Origin: Alphaproteobacteria bacterium | GTDB taxonomy: Bacteria; Pseudomonadota; Alphaproteobacteria; Micavibrionales; Micavibrionaceae | Direction of reading: 5' to 3' | Assembly (NCBI GenBank): GCA_017999645.1 | Contig: JAGNLJ010000015.1 | Coordinates: forward strand, 1 to 36,827 | Length of the DNA stretch: 36,827 nucleotides | Shown: positions 16,729-25,363 of the stretch, one piece after another | Position numbering within the stretch: the first letter of the stretch is position 1 | Layout: each line of letters opens with the position of its first letter | Translations under genes and position numbers: made by a program | Notes under the pieces: generated by a model | Database searches by the model: none | What the model saw: only the letters and a program-made list of their open reading frames with translations | Told to the model about the DNA's origin: nothing

Positions 16729-18276
16729 TTAAGCCCGCTTGTCGCGGATGAGAATGCCGCCGGGTGCCTGCGCGCCGGGCTTTTGCATGATCTGCAGTTC
16801 AGGCGTTCCGCTGGCTTCGGCATCAAGGCCGGTGGCGATCACGGATTCAACCGCGCCGGTGAAATCATCTTTTAGCGCGACATCTTCCTTGATTTTGTAA
16901 TCATAGGACGCCATCCAGACCAGCTCGATGCCTGCCTGCTCGCTCCAGCGTGTGAGAATATCCCTGAGGCTCTCACCGGCTTTTGCTTCCCATGGATTGG
17001 CGGGCGCTTTTTCATTTTCAGTTGCTGCGGCGAGAAGCGGCAGCGCGGGTTTCTGGGCATTTTGCTGAACATCCTGCTGCGCTTCAGGAGCGGCATCCGG
17101 CGTCTCGGCGTTCAACTGCTCAGGCGTCGGCAGGGCTTCAGTTTCAGTCGGCGCGGCGGGCTCTGCTTTAGAAGCCGCGCGGTCTTCAGCGGGTGAAATT
17201 TTTTCAGGGCCGCCCGACGCGGTGGCGATATCGGCCAGCGCATTCGCGTCCTTCTGTTCGGATTGCTCACCGGGATCTTTGATGTTCACGCGGCGAAGAT
17301 TGTTCTTGTCTGCTGCAACAGGTGACGCATCGCCCTGGCGCCAGCCGCCCGGTGAACGGACGTGAACTGTTTTGTTGACGATGACAGCCTGGAGCTGCAG
17401 CGGTGCCAGCATCTCGTTGACGACCTGATCCCACGGTTTGCCGCCATCCCATGAAACGATCTGGCCGACATTGATGCCGGATTCAAACGAGGTTGCATAA
17501 TCAGCAGGAACGATTTGTTGTAGCGCCAGCGCGAGCGGCATATCGCTGCCGAAACCTTCAAGCACCGGCTTGTCGGAAGGCATTTGTGTTGCTGAGGCTA
17601 CGACGGAATCGAGGCTCGGCGCAGGAGCAGGCACGGCATCGCCGTACGGGCGCGGATTGATAACCAGCTTCTGGCTGTTCGGCGTATTGTCGAGAGCCGT
17701 CTGCGGCGCGTCTTCAGGCATGAACACACGCTGCTGCTGTGCGGTAGCGACTGGCGGCGGCGCGATCTGCTGCGTCGCCACAGGTTCCGGCATCGCCGTG
17801 CGCGAGTCCGTAATTGAAAGAGGCGCACTGTCAGGCGCTGCGGGCGGCGGCGTGACTTCACGGACTTTCATGGCGGTATTTTCTTCAGGCGGCAGCAGCG
17901 GCTGGGCCTGATAACCGGACGGCGCATCAAGCAGCGTGTTCACCGGCACATCGTTCGAAGCGGTCGCAGCATCGGAAGGTCTGAGCTGCGGCGTCACAGG
18001 AATGGGCATAACAGCAGCGGGCGCGGCGGCGACAGGTGTGGACGTAATTTCTTCGCCTGGAATCGGCAACACGACATCGGACGACGGAGCCGGTGGAATG
18101 CCGGGCGCAACAGTGACATTTGGCGCAGCTGGCGTGACTTCGGGCGCGGCGGCAGGCTGGCTCGGGGGAACCCATTCAAATCCGGCATGCGTGACAGTTG
18201 CGCCCAGGGTTACAGCGGCGCCAAAAGCAGCCAGCAAAATAAAGAACTTTCCACCCAGGTTTGTGTTCATACGCAT
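16729..18276 (-). CDS. Exported Pro/Ala-rich protein with two PilL/TcpQ-like C-terminal domains
   Basis: I chose ATG 18276 because AGAGG lies four bases upstream; ATG 18270, ATG 18288 and TTG 18306 are also in frame. The protein (515 residues) has a signal peptide ending near THA, then about 190 residues of low-complexity Pro/Ala/Val. A first folded domain (about 239-307) contains LALALQQIVPADYATSFESG and QVVNEMLAPLQLQAVIVNKTVHV. A second Pro/Glu-rich linker and a second domain (about 429-512) with AGESLRDILTRWSEQAGIELVW and AVESVIATGL follow. Both domains resemble the PilL/TcpQ fold of secretin- and pilus-associated proteins, which also occurs in R64 PilL. In a T4BSS cluster it may be an outer-membrane or peptidoglycan-spanning accessory. 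It follows icmT on the minus strand. Confidence 0.6.
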   Translation of the reverse strand: MRMNTNLGGKFFILLAAFGAAVTLGATVTHAGFEWVPPSQPAAAPEVTPAAPNVTVAPGIPPAPSSDVVLPIPGEEITSTPVAAAPAAVMPIPVTPQLRPSDAATASNDVPVNTLLDAPSGYQAQPLLPPEENTAMKVREVTPPPAAPDSAPLSITDSRTAMPEPVATQQIAPPPVATAQQQRVFMPEDAPQTALDNTPNSQKLVINPRPYGDAVPAPAPSLDSVVASATQMPSDKPVLEGFGSDMPLALALQQIVPADYATSFESGINVGQIVSWDGGKPWDQVVNEMLAPLQLQAVIVNKTVHVRSPGGWRQGDASPVAADKNNLRRVNIKDPGEQSEQKDANALADIATASGGPEKISPAEDRAASKAEPAAPTETEALPTPEQLNAETPDAAPEAQQDVQQNAQKPALPLLAAATENEKAPANPWEAKAGESLRDILTRWSEQAGIELVWMASYDYKIKEDVALKDDFTGAVESVIATGLDAEASGTPELQIMQKPGAQAPGGILIRDKRA

Positions 18277-18323
18277 ACGGCCTCTCATGAATCGGTGTGA
18301 AATCAAGAGTTGACCATAATCGT

Positions 18324-18345
18324 CCGCTTGCTAAAAAACAAGCGG
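18324..18345. repeat. Hairpin in the leader of the PilL/TcpQ-like gene
   Basis: CCGCTTG (18324-18330), an eight-base A-rich loop and CAAGCGG (18339-18345) form a perfect seven-base stem. It lies between icmT and the next minus-strand gene. A weaker CCTTA/TAAGG hairpin (18360-18374) followed on the minus strand by a T run lies beside it and could weakly end icmT transcription. The roles are inferred. Confidence 0.45.
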
Positions 18346-18386
18346 GAGAGCCTGAAAAACCTTAAAAAATAAGGCAAAAGGGAGTG

Positions 18387-18689
18387 TTAGCCGTAATCCG
18401 TAAATTTCTTGTGCTGGACGCCGATCCAGCCGGGGCGGCTGCTGCCGACGACCCACGAACGGAAATTGCGGATGGCCGCCGGGAAGGTCAGGCCCTTGCG
18501 CTCCAGGAAACGGAAGAACAGGAGCGAGGTAATCAGTAGTAAAAGAGTGGAAAGACGGGCGTATACAAGCAAAAGCGGCAAAGGCAGCGCGGCGCGCGCG
18601 TCGAAGGCGAGGAATCGCACCGTGCGCATGGAATTGCGCCAGTGCCAGTTTATCTTTTCCTGAATATTCTCAATCTGCTGTGCAGCCAT
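18387..18689 (-). CDS. icmT: IcmT/DotS (TraK) T4BSS protein
   Basis: A 100-residue protein with the IcmT signature: HWRNSMRTVRF, then the D-A-R-A-ALPL motif, a hydrophobic span (about 30-62), and LERKGLTFPAAIRNFRSWVVGS towards the C-terminus. The family is about 85-100 residues long. IcmT is an inner-membrane component; in Legionella it is required for effector export and for egress. Here it stands apart from the other conserved genes, about 12 kb from DotI and 2.2 kb from DotB, with the HEYGH protein gene divergent to it. The N-terminus is about 15 residues longer than in the Legionella protein. Confidence 0.88.
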   Translation of the reverse strand: MAAQQIENIQEKINWHWRNSMRTVRFLAFDARAALPLPLLLVYARLSTLLLLITSLLFFRFLERKGLTFPAAIRNFRSWVVGSSRPGWIGVQHKKFTDYG

Positions 18690-18940
18690 GACACGACCCC
18701 GTTTTTTTGTTTAAGGCAGGCGACTTCAAACTTCGATTGTATCACGGGACAGGCGGGGCCGCTAAAAATTCATTGAAGGCCGGAAAAGGCCATAAAGACC
18801 AAAGCGCCCGTAAATAGAACAAAAAACACATTAAAAACAATAGTTTATGAAGCATGTCTTATTTACATAAGTTAATATTTCTTTAACCGGCATCGTTCAG
18901 AATGGCCGAAAGACGCATTTTATAAGGGTGGCGGCGATCC
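18690..18940. promoter_or_regulatory. Divergent spacer between icmT and the HEYGH-protein gene
   Basis: About 250 bases without a gene, AT-rich between 18815 and 18890. A short inverted repeat CTTAT-ttac-ATAAG lies at 18858-18871, a possible operator. Promoters for both directions are expected, but I cannot fix clear -35/-10 boxes. Confidence 0.35.
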
Positions 18941-20899
18941 ATGGATCTGCCTGTAATAGAAACCAATGAACGCCTCGGCATAAAGGTTCTCACCTTTCAT
19001 GGCGGTCCCATGATCGAGGTCGACATGGGAAAGGCTGTGAAGGACAAGCAGGCCTTTGCCGCGGAATATGAAAGGCTGATGGAGAAATACTATCCGCCGT
19101 CTGTTGCCGCTGAAAAAAACCTGAAGGACTTTCAAAACAAAACAGACGAGCAGGTACGCGCAGCCTATAAGGCCCATCTCGAAGCCAATGACAAAGTCAT
19201 GGGTAATCTTCTCGGAAAAAAAGAGCCTCTCTCCGCCCGTGAAGCGCATCAACTGGAAATTCTTAAGGAAATAAAAAGCCGTTTCGGTACGGGCGAAATT
19301 AAAAGCGATATAAAAAATAAATTCCAGGAAATGATTTATTTCCAGGACAAGCAAAACCGGATCGGTCGTGCGCTCGGAATGGAATCGAACACCAGTGCGT
19401 TCTCTGATGGCGAGGGAACGCGTTACAAGGAAGTGTTCCTTAACCCGGCGCATCACACGCTGGGCAAGTGGCTCACGAGCCATTCCGGAATGGACGCAGA
19501 AATACAGCGAAACCCGGCTGGCGGTGCGTTTCTTGGAATAGGGGCGTACAAAGGCGATCACGCGTCCTTCGACAAAAATTTTGCGGCCACGTTTCCACCC
19601 GGCGGCGACCGTCTTCTGAATGAATTTATAAAGCTGCATGAATATGGTCACAACACGGGGAAGGTTTCGCCGGACGTTCTTGAGGCGGGCGGCGATTTCT
19701 ACGCCGCCGTGCGTTTGCTCAAGGAACATCCTGAGGCAAGAGAGGTTTTGCAGTTTGTAGCCGATACGAGGGCGGTGAATATTCTCAACTGGGGACAGGA
19801 TCAATTCCCTTACGGCATGAGCAGTATACTTGCGATTCACAAAGCCCTTGCCATGTCTCCCCAGCAAATCGCGGCGATGAGCGAGGGAGATATTCTGAAG
19901 CAGGCCAAGGCCTATGATTCCGTCACTATAGGCAAGGAAGAATTCGACATTCACAAAGCGGGCGGCTCGCAGCTGATGAATCAATATGTGGCAATCATGG
20001 ATGAGCGCGGAATGATCCCGAATGACGGGGGTGTGATCGAAAAATATGCGCAATATATTTTCGAGCGCGGAGGAATAAAGCCGGATGCTTCGCTGCCTTC
20101 TGCGTTGCAAAAAGTAGATCTGGATGTGCTGGATGAGGCCGCACGCCGCGTGCAGAAGGAAATTTTGCAGGCAGGCGGAGGGCAGATCAAAGGCGATGCC
20201 GCGGCCAAGCAATTCATGACCCTCGAAGGCGTGAAGGAAGCCATCCATAACATTCGCGACAGGCTGGAACGCGTAAAAGGCATGGACGGCCCCGGAATAA
20301 CGCCCGCTTCGGTGAGTTTTAATAAAGGGCAATTGACGGATTCTTATAATCATCATTCCGGCGCGGCGTCTGCCGTCATGACTGCGGAGAAAAATATTGC
20401 AAATGTGCCAGGCCTGATTGAGACGGGAAAACATCTTTCATCGCAGGCCGCTGTGCAAATGAAGACGCTGGAGCAAAATCCAGGAGTTATGCATGCCATT
20501 GAAACTCTGGAATCCATGAAAGCCCCCGGCATGTCGGGAGAAGCGCTGACCGACATGCGCGGCCATGTTGCCAGCATCATGAATGATCCCGGCCTCGCGC
20601 CCGATGTTGTCGCGCTACGTGAGAATATGGATCGCGCCGAAGCGGCATGGCAAAAGGCTTTTAAGGAATCAGACGGCAACGCGCCGATGCAGGCTGCCGT
20701 GCGGCAGGCATTCCAGGAAAATCATGCCGAAATTTTCAAAGACAGCATGGTTCCGGGTGACGCGAAAAAATTCGAGAGAACTTTGGGCGAACGAACGGAA
20801 GAATTCGCAGCTGAGCTTGGGGCTGCAGCGCCCGTCGCAAGTACATCGCCCGGGCAGCAATTGCCCAAAAGCACGGCTGAATCGTTTAAATTTTCCTGA
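18941..20899 (+). CDS. Putative zinc-protease-like protein, candidate T4BSS effector
   Basis: A 652-residue protein I do not recognise. It is soluble and largely helical, without signal peptide or membrane segment. Residues 233-237 are HEYGH, an HExxH zinc-binding motif, in the context FIKLHEYGHNTGKVSPDVLEAGGDF. A third ligand is not certain: Glu248 or Asp252 in E-A-G-G-D (a gluzincin-like ExxxD at short distance) or residues in FVADTRAVN (about 280) are candidates. The Gly after the second His resembles the metzincin HExxHxxG, but the expected third His is Ser. Near the C-terminus, ERTEEFAAELG about 30 residues before the end recalls the Glu-rich E-block of Dot/Icm effectors. The gene sits between icmT and dotB and is read against its neighbours, which fits an effector. 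Function is inferred. Confidence 0.55.
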   Translation: MDLPVIETNERLGIKVLTFHGGPMIEVDMGKAVKDKQAFAAEYERLMEKYYPPSVAAEKNLKDFQNKTDEQVRAAYKAHLEANDKVMGNLLGKKEPLSAREAHQLEILKEIKSRFGTGEIKSDIKNKFQEMIYFQDKQNRIGRALGMESNTSAFSDGEGTRYKEVFLNPAHHTLGKWLTSHSGMDAEIQRNPAGGAFLGIGAYKGDHASFDKNFAATFPPGGDRLLNEFIKLHEYGHNTGKVSPDVLEAGGDFYAAVRLLKEHPEAREVLQFVADTRAVNILNWGQDQFPYGMSSILAIHKALAMSPQQIAAMSEGDILKQAKAYDSVTIGKEEFDIHKAGGSQLMNQYVAIMDERGMIPNDGGVIEKYAQYIFERGGIKPDASLPSALQKVDLDVLDEAARRVQKEILQAGGGQIKGDAAAKQFMTLEGVKEAIHNIRDRLERVKGMDGPGITPASVSFNKGQLTDSYNHHSGAASAVMTAEKNIANVPGLIETGKHLSSQAAVQMKTLEQNPGVMHAIETLESMKAPGMSGEALTDMRGHVASIMNDPGLAPDVVALRENMDRAEAAWQKAFKESDGNAPMQAAVRQAFQENHAEIFKDSMVPGDAKKFERTLGERTEEFAAELGAAAPVASTSPGQQLPKSTAESFKFS

Positions 20900-20903
20900 T
20901 TAT

Positions 20904-22064
20904 TTAACCGGTGCCGGTGCTGGCGGCGAGCAGCAGGTAATGACGGCGGTCGATTGTACCAGCCTCGAAGACGATCTCCGCCGAGCGCTGCATCGTACGG
21001 CCATACTGGTTGATCATGCGCTGGATTTCGGACGGCCATTTCGTGAAGTGCATATCCATGAGTTTCTCGCGCACCTCTTCGGGGAATTTCATCCATTCGC
21101 GCACGCCGATACGTCCGCCCTGCACGCGCGGCACGAGCGCCTGCGTGACGATGAGGCGCAGCGTTTCCATCAGCGCTACCGCGCGTTCTTCGCGTTCATT
21201 CATTTCGTAGGTCGAGAGCAAACGCTGGACGGTGTTGGCAACGCCGATCGTGTGCGTCGTGGTGTAGACGGCGTGACCTGTTTGCGCGGCCTCAATCGAG
21301 GCATTGATCGTTTCACGGTCGCGTGCCTCGCCCACAAGAATGATTTCGGGTTTGCGGCGGAGCGAGTTTCTGATTCCGGCAGCGAAGCTCGGCAGGTGGC
21401 GTGGAATTTCGGATTGCGCGACGAGCGAGCGCGGGCTGTTGATCGCGTCGTAAACATATTCAATCGGCGATTCATAGGTCAGCATCTTGCCGCAGCCTTG
21501 CGGACGCTCAAGTAATAATCTATTGCCCGCCGCAAGCAGCGTGGTTTTACCCGAACCTGTCGGTCCGGTGATGATGACGATGCCCTGGCGCGGCGCCCAG
21601 GCTTCGATGATCTCACGCTCGACTTTCAGATCTTTCATCGTCGGCGGTTCGGACGGCAGAACCCGCATCGTGATCTGCGCGGCGTCGCGGCCCTTGGACA
21701 GAATGGCGGTGATGTTTACGCGGAAACGGATGCGCGTATAACGGTCCGGTCGGATTTCGTAGGAAACGTCGAGGTCTTTACCGGCGGCGAGACGGGCGAG
21801 CGCTTCGGGCCCGTAAATTCTTGTCAGGAAGACGGCCATGTCGGCGGCGTCGACTTTGCGCACCGTGCCCGGATAAAGATGGCCATGAATTTCGTTGTAG
21901 GGTTGGCGGTCGGACTGGATGGAGACATCGGACGCGCCCTGCTTGACGCACCATAGAAGAAACGGATCGACGGCATCCTCGGTAAACCGGTTCGGCTCAT
22001 CAGGCCAGGTTTGCGCCGAAGTGTCTTCCTTTTTAATAAGGCTTATCGGTTTGCGGGCTGCCAT
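20904..22064 (-). CDS. dotB: DotB (TraJ) T4BSS PilT-like ATPase
   Basis: A 386-residue cytoplasmic hexameric ATPase of the PilT/VirB11 superfamily. An N-terminal sensor region with the typical KQGASDVSIQ (about 41-50) is followed by Walker A GPTGSGKTT (167-175), an Asp-box-like ESPIEYVYD, the atypical Walker B ILVGEARDRET (242-252) and the His-box TGHAVYTTTHT (262-272). Length and motifs match DotB of Legionella and IncI TraJ, which power assembly or substrate transfer. It overlaps the end of dotC by 22 bases, giving the dotD-C-B order seen in Legionella. It converges with the HEYGH-protein gene, leaving only four bases between the two stops. Confidence 0.95.
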   Translation of the reverse strand: MAARKPISLIKKEDTSAQTWPDEPNRFTEDAVDPFLLWCVKQGASDVSIQSDRQPYNEIHGHLYPGTVRKVDAADMAVFLTRIYGPEALARLAAGKDLDVSYEIRPDRYTRIRFRVNITAILSKGRDAAQITMRVLPSEPPTMKDLKVEREIIEAWAPRQGIVIITGPTGSGKTTLLAAGNRLLLERPQGCGKMLTYESPIEYVYDAINSPRSLVAQSEIPRHLPSFAAGIRNSLRRKPEIILVGEARDRETINASIEAAQTGHAVYTTTHTIGVANTVQRLLSTYEMNEREERAVALMETLRLIVTQALVPRVQGGRIGVREWMKFPEEVREKLMDMHFTKWPSEIQRMINQYGRTMQRSAEIVFEAGTIDRRHYLLLAASTGTG

Positions 22065-23134
22065 TGCTCCGATCCGGTTATGAGTTCCGATGCGCCGGTG
22101 ATTTGTACGGCGCGGTCGCCGACCCGCATTTGATTGCCATCGCCGGTGACGCCGCGGTCAACCTGCAGCGCGTAAGGCGGCGAAACCATGCCTTGCGTCA
22201 AAAGAATCCGGTAACGCACCATGCCCTGGAAATCCGCCTGCAGGAGATTGAGATCGTCCTGGAAAATTTCATCGGCCTGCTTCACGCCTTCATCCCATCC
22301 CTTGGCGACGAGTTCCTGCCAGATCTGGCGCTCCTCTTCGTTTTCGGGACGCAGGATATCCGGCGGCGGATCGACTTCGCCCCATTCGCGCTCAAGGTAA
22401 TTACGCCATGTGCGCGCGCTGGAAACGATTTTCGCATTGTTGACGATGTTGTAAAGCGCGTCGGAAACAGCGGCCTGCTGCCCGCCATCCTCGATCAGCA
22501 TCGCGTTCAACGATTCATTGATGATCGGCGGCTCGATTAAAAATCCAGAAGGAGCGGGGATGAGTAACTGGCGGAAATTATAAACCTGGTCCATCGCCCG
22601 CGCGCTTTTTTCAAGATCGTTGCGGATGTAATAAGTGCGCCATGCAAGGCCGCCGCGCGCGCCGTAGGAAATCGCGGCTTCGCGTAACGCATCGCGACGA
22701 ATGTCGAACGTCATGCCGGTTTCGCCTTCGACGATTGTGTTCTCGCGTTCGAGATTTTTCAAATCATCAAGCCGCGGCGGCGCCGTGTTGGTGCTGGTGA
22801 CTTCTTTCTCAAGATCTTCGTACATCACGCGCTTGGTTTTCACCTGCGGCTCTTCAGGCTGCGTCGGCATACCCGGCATACCGGGATAATACGGCGCGTA
22901 AGGTTGCTGATACCCATATGGTTGCTGCGCCTGGCCCGAAGTCGGAACGGTAGGAAGTTGTTGGAACGGGTTGATCTGCGCCTGCGCGGCGGTCTGGGTT
23001 TGTTGTTGCTGCGCCTGTTCGGTGGCTTGCGCCTTGACGTCCTGCGCAGCGGCGGGCATCACGGCAAACGCAAGCAACGCGGCGAAAATTGCCGGAATTC
23101 CTATCCTGCTTGTGTTCATCGTTTTACGCGGCAT
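22043..23134 (-). CDS. dotC: DotC (TraI) T4BSS outer-membrane core protein
   Basis: A 363-residue protein with a signal peptide (ending near PAAAQ), a Gln/Pro/Tyr-rich stretch (about 40-90) and a conserved DotC domain. The domain includes RRDALREAAISYGARGGLAW, then VYNFRQLLIPAPSGFLIEPPI, TWRNYLEREW and QADFQGMVRYRILLTQGMVS. In Legionella, DotC is a lipoprotein that helps DotH reach the outer membrane. Here the signal peptide lacks a lipobox Cys, so membrane anchoring may differ. ATG 23134 and ATG 23119 are both possible starts. It overlaps dotB and follows dotD by 30 bases. Confidence 0.9.
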   Translation of the reverse strand: MPRKTMNTSRIGIPAIFAALLAFAVMPAAAQDVKAQATEQAQQQQTQTAAQAQINPFQQLPTVPTSGQAQQPYGYQQPYAPYYPGMPGMPTQPEEPQVKTKRVMYEDLEKEVTSTNTAPPRLDDLKNLERENTIVEGETGMTFDIRRDALREAAISYGARGGLAWRTYYIRNDLEKSARAMDQVYNFRQLLIPAPSGFLIEPPIINESLNAMLIEDGGQQAAVSDALYNIVNNAKIVSSARTWRNYLEREWGEVDPPPDILRPENEEERQIWQELVAKGWDEGVKQADEIFQDDLNLLQADFQGMVRYRILLTQGMVSPPYALQVDRGVTGDGNQMRVGDRAVQITGASELITGSEQWQPANR

Positions 23135-23164
23135 TTAACAATCCAAAATCAGGAAAAATTAATC

Positions 23165-23674
23165 TTATTGGCCGACACCTGAGGGGGGCGGATAGTGGAG
23201 CTCGACAACCCGGGACGAACCGTCAACCTTGATATCCCCCCGCATACCGAGCTGAAGCCCGAGATTACGCAGGACATCGATGACCGGCGTATTTTCGACA
23301 TCGAGAGAGACGACAACCGGCACGACCGGTGATCCGCCAACAGTTAGGAAATTATAACCGGCGCGCTCGGCCAGCGATTTGGCGATCGGCTCGACCGGGC
23401 CGACCCAGTTCACGGTGACGGCGCGGCGAAGTTCAGTAGGCGCGTTACCGACAGGTCCGACGGCGATGCCGGGCGCGCGGGCGGTTTCAACGGCTGCCAG
23501 TGTTTCGAGTGAATTCGCGGCGCGGTCAGCGGCATCGGCCAGCATGGCGGTGACGCTGTCGGGCTCGGCGACGAGTTGCGGGTGCGCGTTGCTGAATTCG
23601 CGGGCCGGCGTATCACAGGCCGCCAGCAACACCAGACTTGAAACTAACGTGACGAGAGCGGAAAACCGGGCCAT
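23165..23674 (-). CDS. dotD: DotD (TraH) T4BSS outer-membrane lipoprotein
   Basis: A 169-residue lipoprotein: the signal peptide ends in the lipobox LLAAC with Cys20. The C-terminal domain has VNWVGPVEPIAKSLAERAGY, then NTPVIDVLRNLGLQLG, matching the secretin N0-like fold of DotD. DotD forms the outer ring with DotC and DotH. First gene of the dotD-C-B set. The spacer upstream (23675-23844) contains a TTAAGCTTAA palindrome (23755-23764). Confidence 0.9.
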   Translation of the reverse strand: MARFSALVTLVSSLVLLAACDTPAREFSNAHPQLVAEPDSVTAMLADAADRAANSLETLAAVETARAPGIAVGPVGNAPTELRRAVTVNWVGPVEPIAKSLAERAGYNFLTVGGSPVVPVVVSLDVENTPVIDVLRNLGLQLGMRGDIKVDGSSRVVELHYPPPSGVGQ

Positions 23675-23844
23675 TTACTTCATTACCTTGCAAAAAAACA
23701 ACGCATTCATCTAAGTCCTGTTCAGGGCTTAAAATGAAATTCCTGCTTATATAATTAAGCTTAACGATTCAGAATTGCATCCGCAAGATGCCTTTCCAAT
23801 CTGTCCCGCGTGAAAAAAGGCTGTTTTAGGGCGATTCCCGGAGG
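23675..23844. other. Spacer upstream of dotD
   Basis: 170 non-coding bases between the transglycosylase gene and dotD, locally AT-rich around 23740-23765, with the ten-base palindrome TTAAGCTTAA at 23755-23764. It may carry a secondary promoter for dotD-C-B. No firm promoter boxes are seen. Confidence 0.3.
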
Positions 23845-24267
23845 TCAGCGGCTGGTCCGGACCAGGCCGTTTTCATGCAACACGCCGATGACTTTTTTCT
23901 TGTACTTGGTGCCGAAATTCGGCGTGCGGGAGTGATAATGCGCGATAGCCTGCGAGAGGCTGTTGGTTTCGTCGAGATGCCCGCGCAAAATCCAGGCCGC
24001 GACGCTGACATTCGTGCAGGCGTCATCACGCACCCATTTCCGGGCGGTGCTTTCGCTAACGCCCCAGTTCCCGGCCAGTTCCGGCATCCAGATCGTGTTG
24101 ATCTGCATGGGACCGAGGTCATAGGTGCCGTTGTCGTTTTGGACTTCCTGGCCGACCTTGCCGCCCTCAACCTTGTAAATCCCGACCAGCACGGCCGGCG
24201 GGACGGAATAGGTCTGGGAGGCGAGCATCAGACAGGCTGCGAGAACTTTGCTGGACGCGGCGATCAT
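23845..24267 (-). CDS. Lytic transglycosylase (SLT family), T4SS-associated
   Basis: A 140-residue protein with a short hydrophobic N-terminus that may act as a signal peptide. The SLT domain follows: YSVPPAVLVGIYKVEGGKVG with catalytic Glu34, then DLGPMQINTIWMPEL (GPMQIN at 52-57) and a C-terminal ISKAI-like helix ending in AIAHYHSRTPNFGTKYKKKV. These enzymes cleave the glycan strands of peptidoglycan, making room for envelope-spanning machines (VirB1/IagB type). It is a compact, single-domain version. Its place next to dotD-C-B suggests it serves the T4BSS. Confidence 0.85.
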   Translation of the reverse strand: MIAASSKVLAACLMLASQTYSVPPAVLVGIYKVEGGKVGQEVQNDNGTYDLGPMQINTIWMPELAGNWGVSESTARKWVRDDACTNVSVAAWILRGHLDETNSLSQAIAHYHSRTPNFGTKYKKKVIGVLHENGLVRTSR

Positions 24268-24321
24268 AGCGGTTTTACTCCATTAAACTGGGGCTTATTT
24301 TAAGGGGAATTTTCGATTCCG

Positions 24322-25293
24322 TCACTCTTTTTTAGCGGGACCCTTGAAGAAGGACATAGGACTGGATTCCCCGGAACCCTGCGCTGGCGGCGGGTTTGAG
24401 GGGGGCGGTGCGGCTACCGGAGGAGCGGGTGGCGGGGTAAAAACCGCAGGCGCGGCGGGTGGTGGTGCCGGGGCCCGCGATCCTGAGGATGAAGAGCTTC
24501 CTGTGCTGCCGGGTACCATGTTCTTCGCCAGGGCCTCTAAAATGCCGGTGCGTATATCAAAGGCTTTCCAGACGGAATCCATGCCGACCCCGCCCATCGT
24601 CCGCTGTTCTTCCGTGAGCGACATCATGCGCGCCGTCTCGGCGTCGTGGCAGGCGGCATAGATTTTCGCCAGCACGCCGAGCATTGATAATTCAGCGCGT
24701 TTTTGCTCGTCATCCTGCAGGCCGGGCAATAATGCCTCGCGCATCTCCATCGATCTTTGTACCAGCCGCGCCGCGACATCCATCGCCAGTTTCTGCTCGG
24801 GCTGGCCGAACGGGAATGACGTGACCGCGCTGACGACAGGAATGAGCGCGTGGATATATTGCAGGCTTGTCTGCTGCGGATCCGCGCTTTGACCCATCGG
24901 CTCGAGATTGCTGAGCCGTGCTGCGGCATCGGCGCCGGGCATGAAATTTCCGGAATAAGTCAGGACCGTCTGCAGCGCCGCCGTCATTTTGCGGAGGTCA
25001 TTATCTGCGGGCGCTTTGCCGGTCTGGCGGTAATACGTGCCGATCAAGCCGCCCGCCAGCGCGGCAAGGCCTACGCGGACGGAATCGCCGCCATCGGGAA
25101 GCGCGCCAAGGTCAATGGCCTGCCCCATTTCGATGCTGGCCTGCGTGGTGCGCGCGAGCAATTCGGCCATGCGCTGGGCGTCTTTATGGGCTTCATCGGT
25201 CGCGCCGCGTCCCGGTGCCTGAAGGATCGAGGCCATCAGCGGCGTGCCAATTTTTTCAAGAACCCTGAGAAGATATTCGGCGCGTTGATTCAT
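24322..25293 (-). CDS. Unrecognised T4BSS-linked protein with Pro-rich C-terminal tail
   Basis: A 323-residue protein I cannot assign. Residues 1-250 are helical with weakly hydrophobic stretches (for example VGLAALAGGLIGTYYRQTG around 75-93) but no clear signal peptide. A Ser/Gly run (about 260-270) leads into a tail of repeated Pro/Ala (about 271-310) and ends with SFFKGPAKKE. The sequence shows no enzyme motif. It is cotranscribed with the transglycosylase and dotD-C-B, so a cytoplasmic or membrane-adjacent helper of the secretion system is plausible. No ribosome site is obvious before ATG 25293. Confidence 0.6.
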   Translation of the reverse strand: MNQRAEYLLRVLEKIGTPLMASILQAPGRGATDEAHKDAQRMAELLARTTQASIEMGQAIDLGALPDGGDSVRVGLAALAGGLIGTYYRQTGKAPADNDLRKMTAALQTVLTYSGNFMPGADAAARLSNLEPMGQSADPQQTSLQYIHALIPVVSAVTSFPFGQPEQKLAMDVAARLVQRSMEMREALLPGLQDDEQKRAELSMLGVLAKIYAACHDAETARMMSLTEEQRTMGGVGMDSVWKAFDIRTGILEALAKNMVPGSTGSSSSSGSRAPAPPPAAPAVFTPPPAPPVAAPPPSNPPPAQGSGESSPMSFFKGPAKKE

Positions 25294-25363
25294 CGGAAAC
25301 GAGGAAAAGTGAAAACCTTTAACACGGTGTAATTATAAGGCTTTATTACTGGAATGGAAACCC

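Noticed and set aside
18920-20434. Long minus-strand open frame opposite the HEYGH-protein gene
   Set aside because: The plus-strand frame has the better start, more usual amino-acid content and a recognisable motif. The minus-strand product looks like reverse-complement noise.
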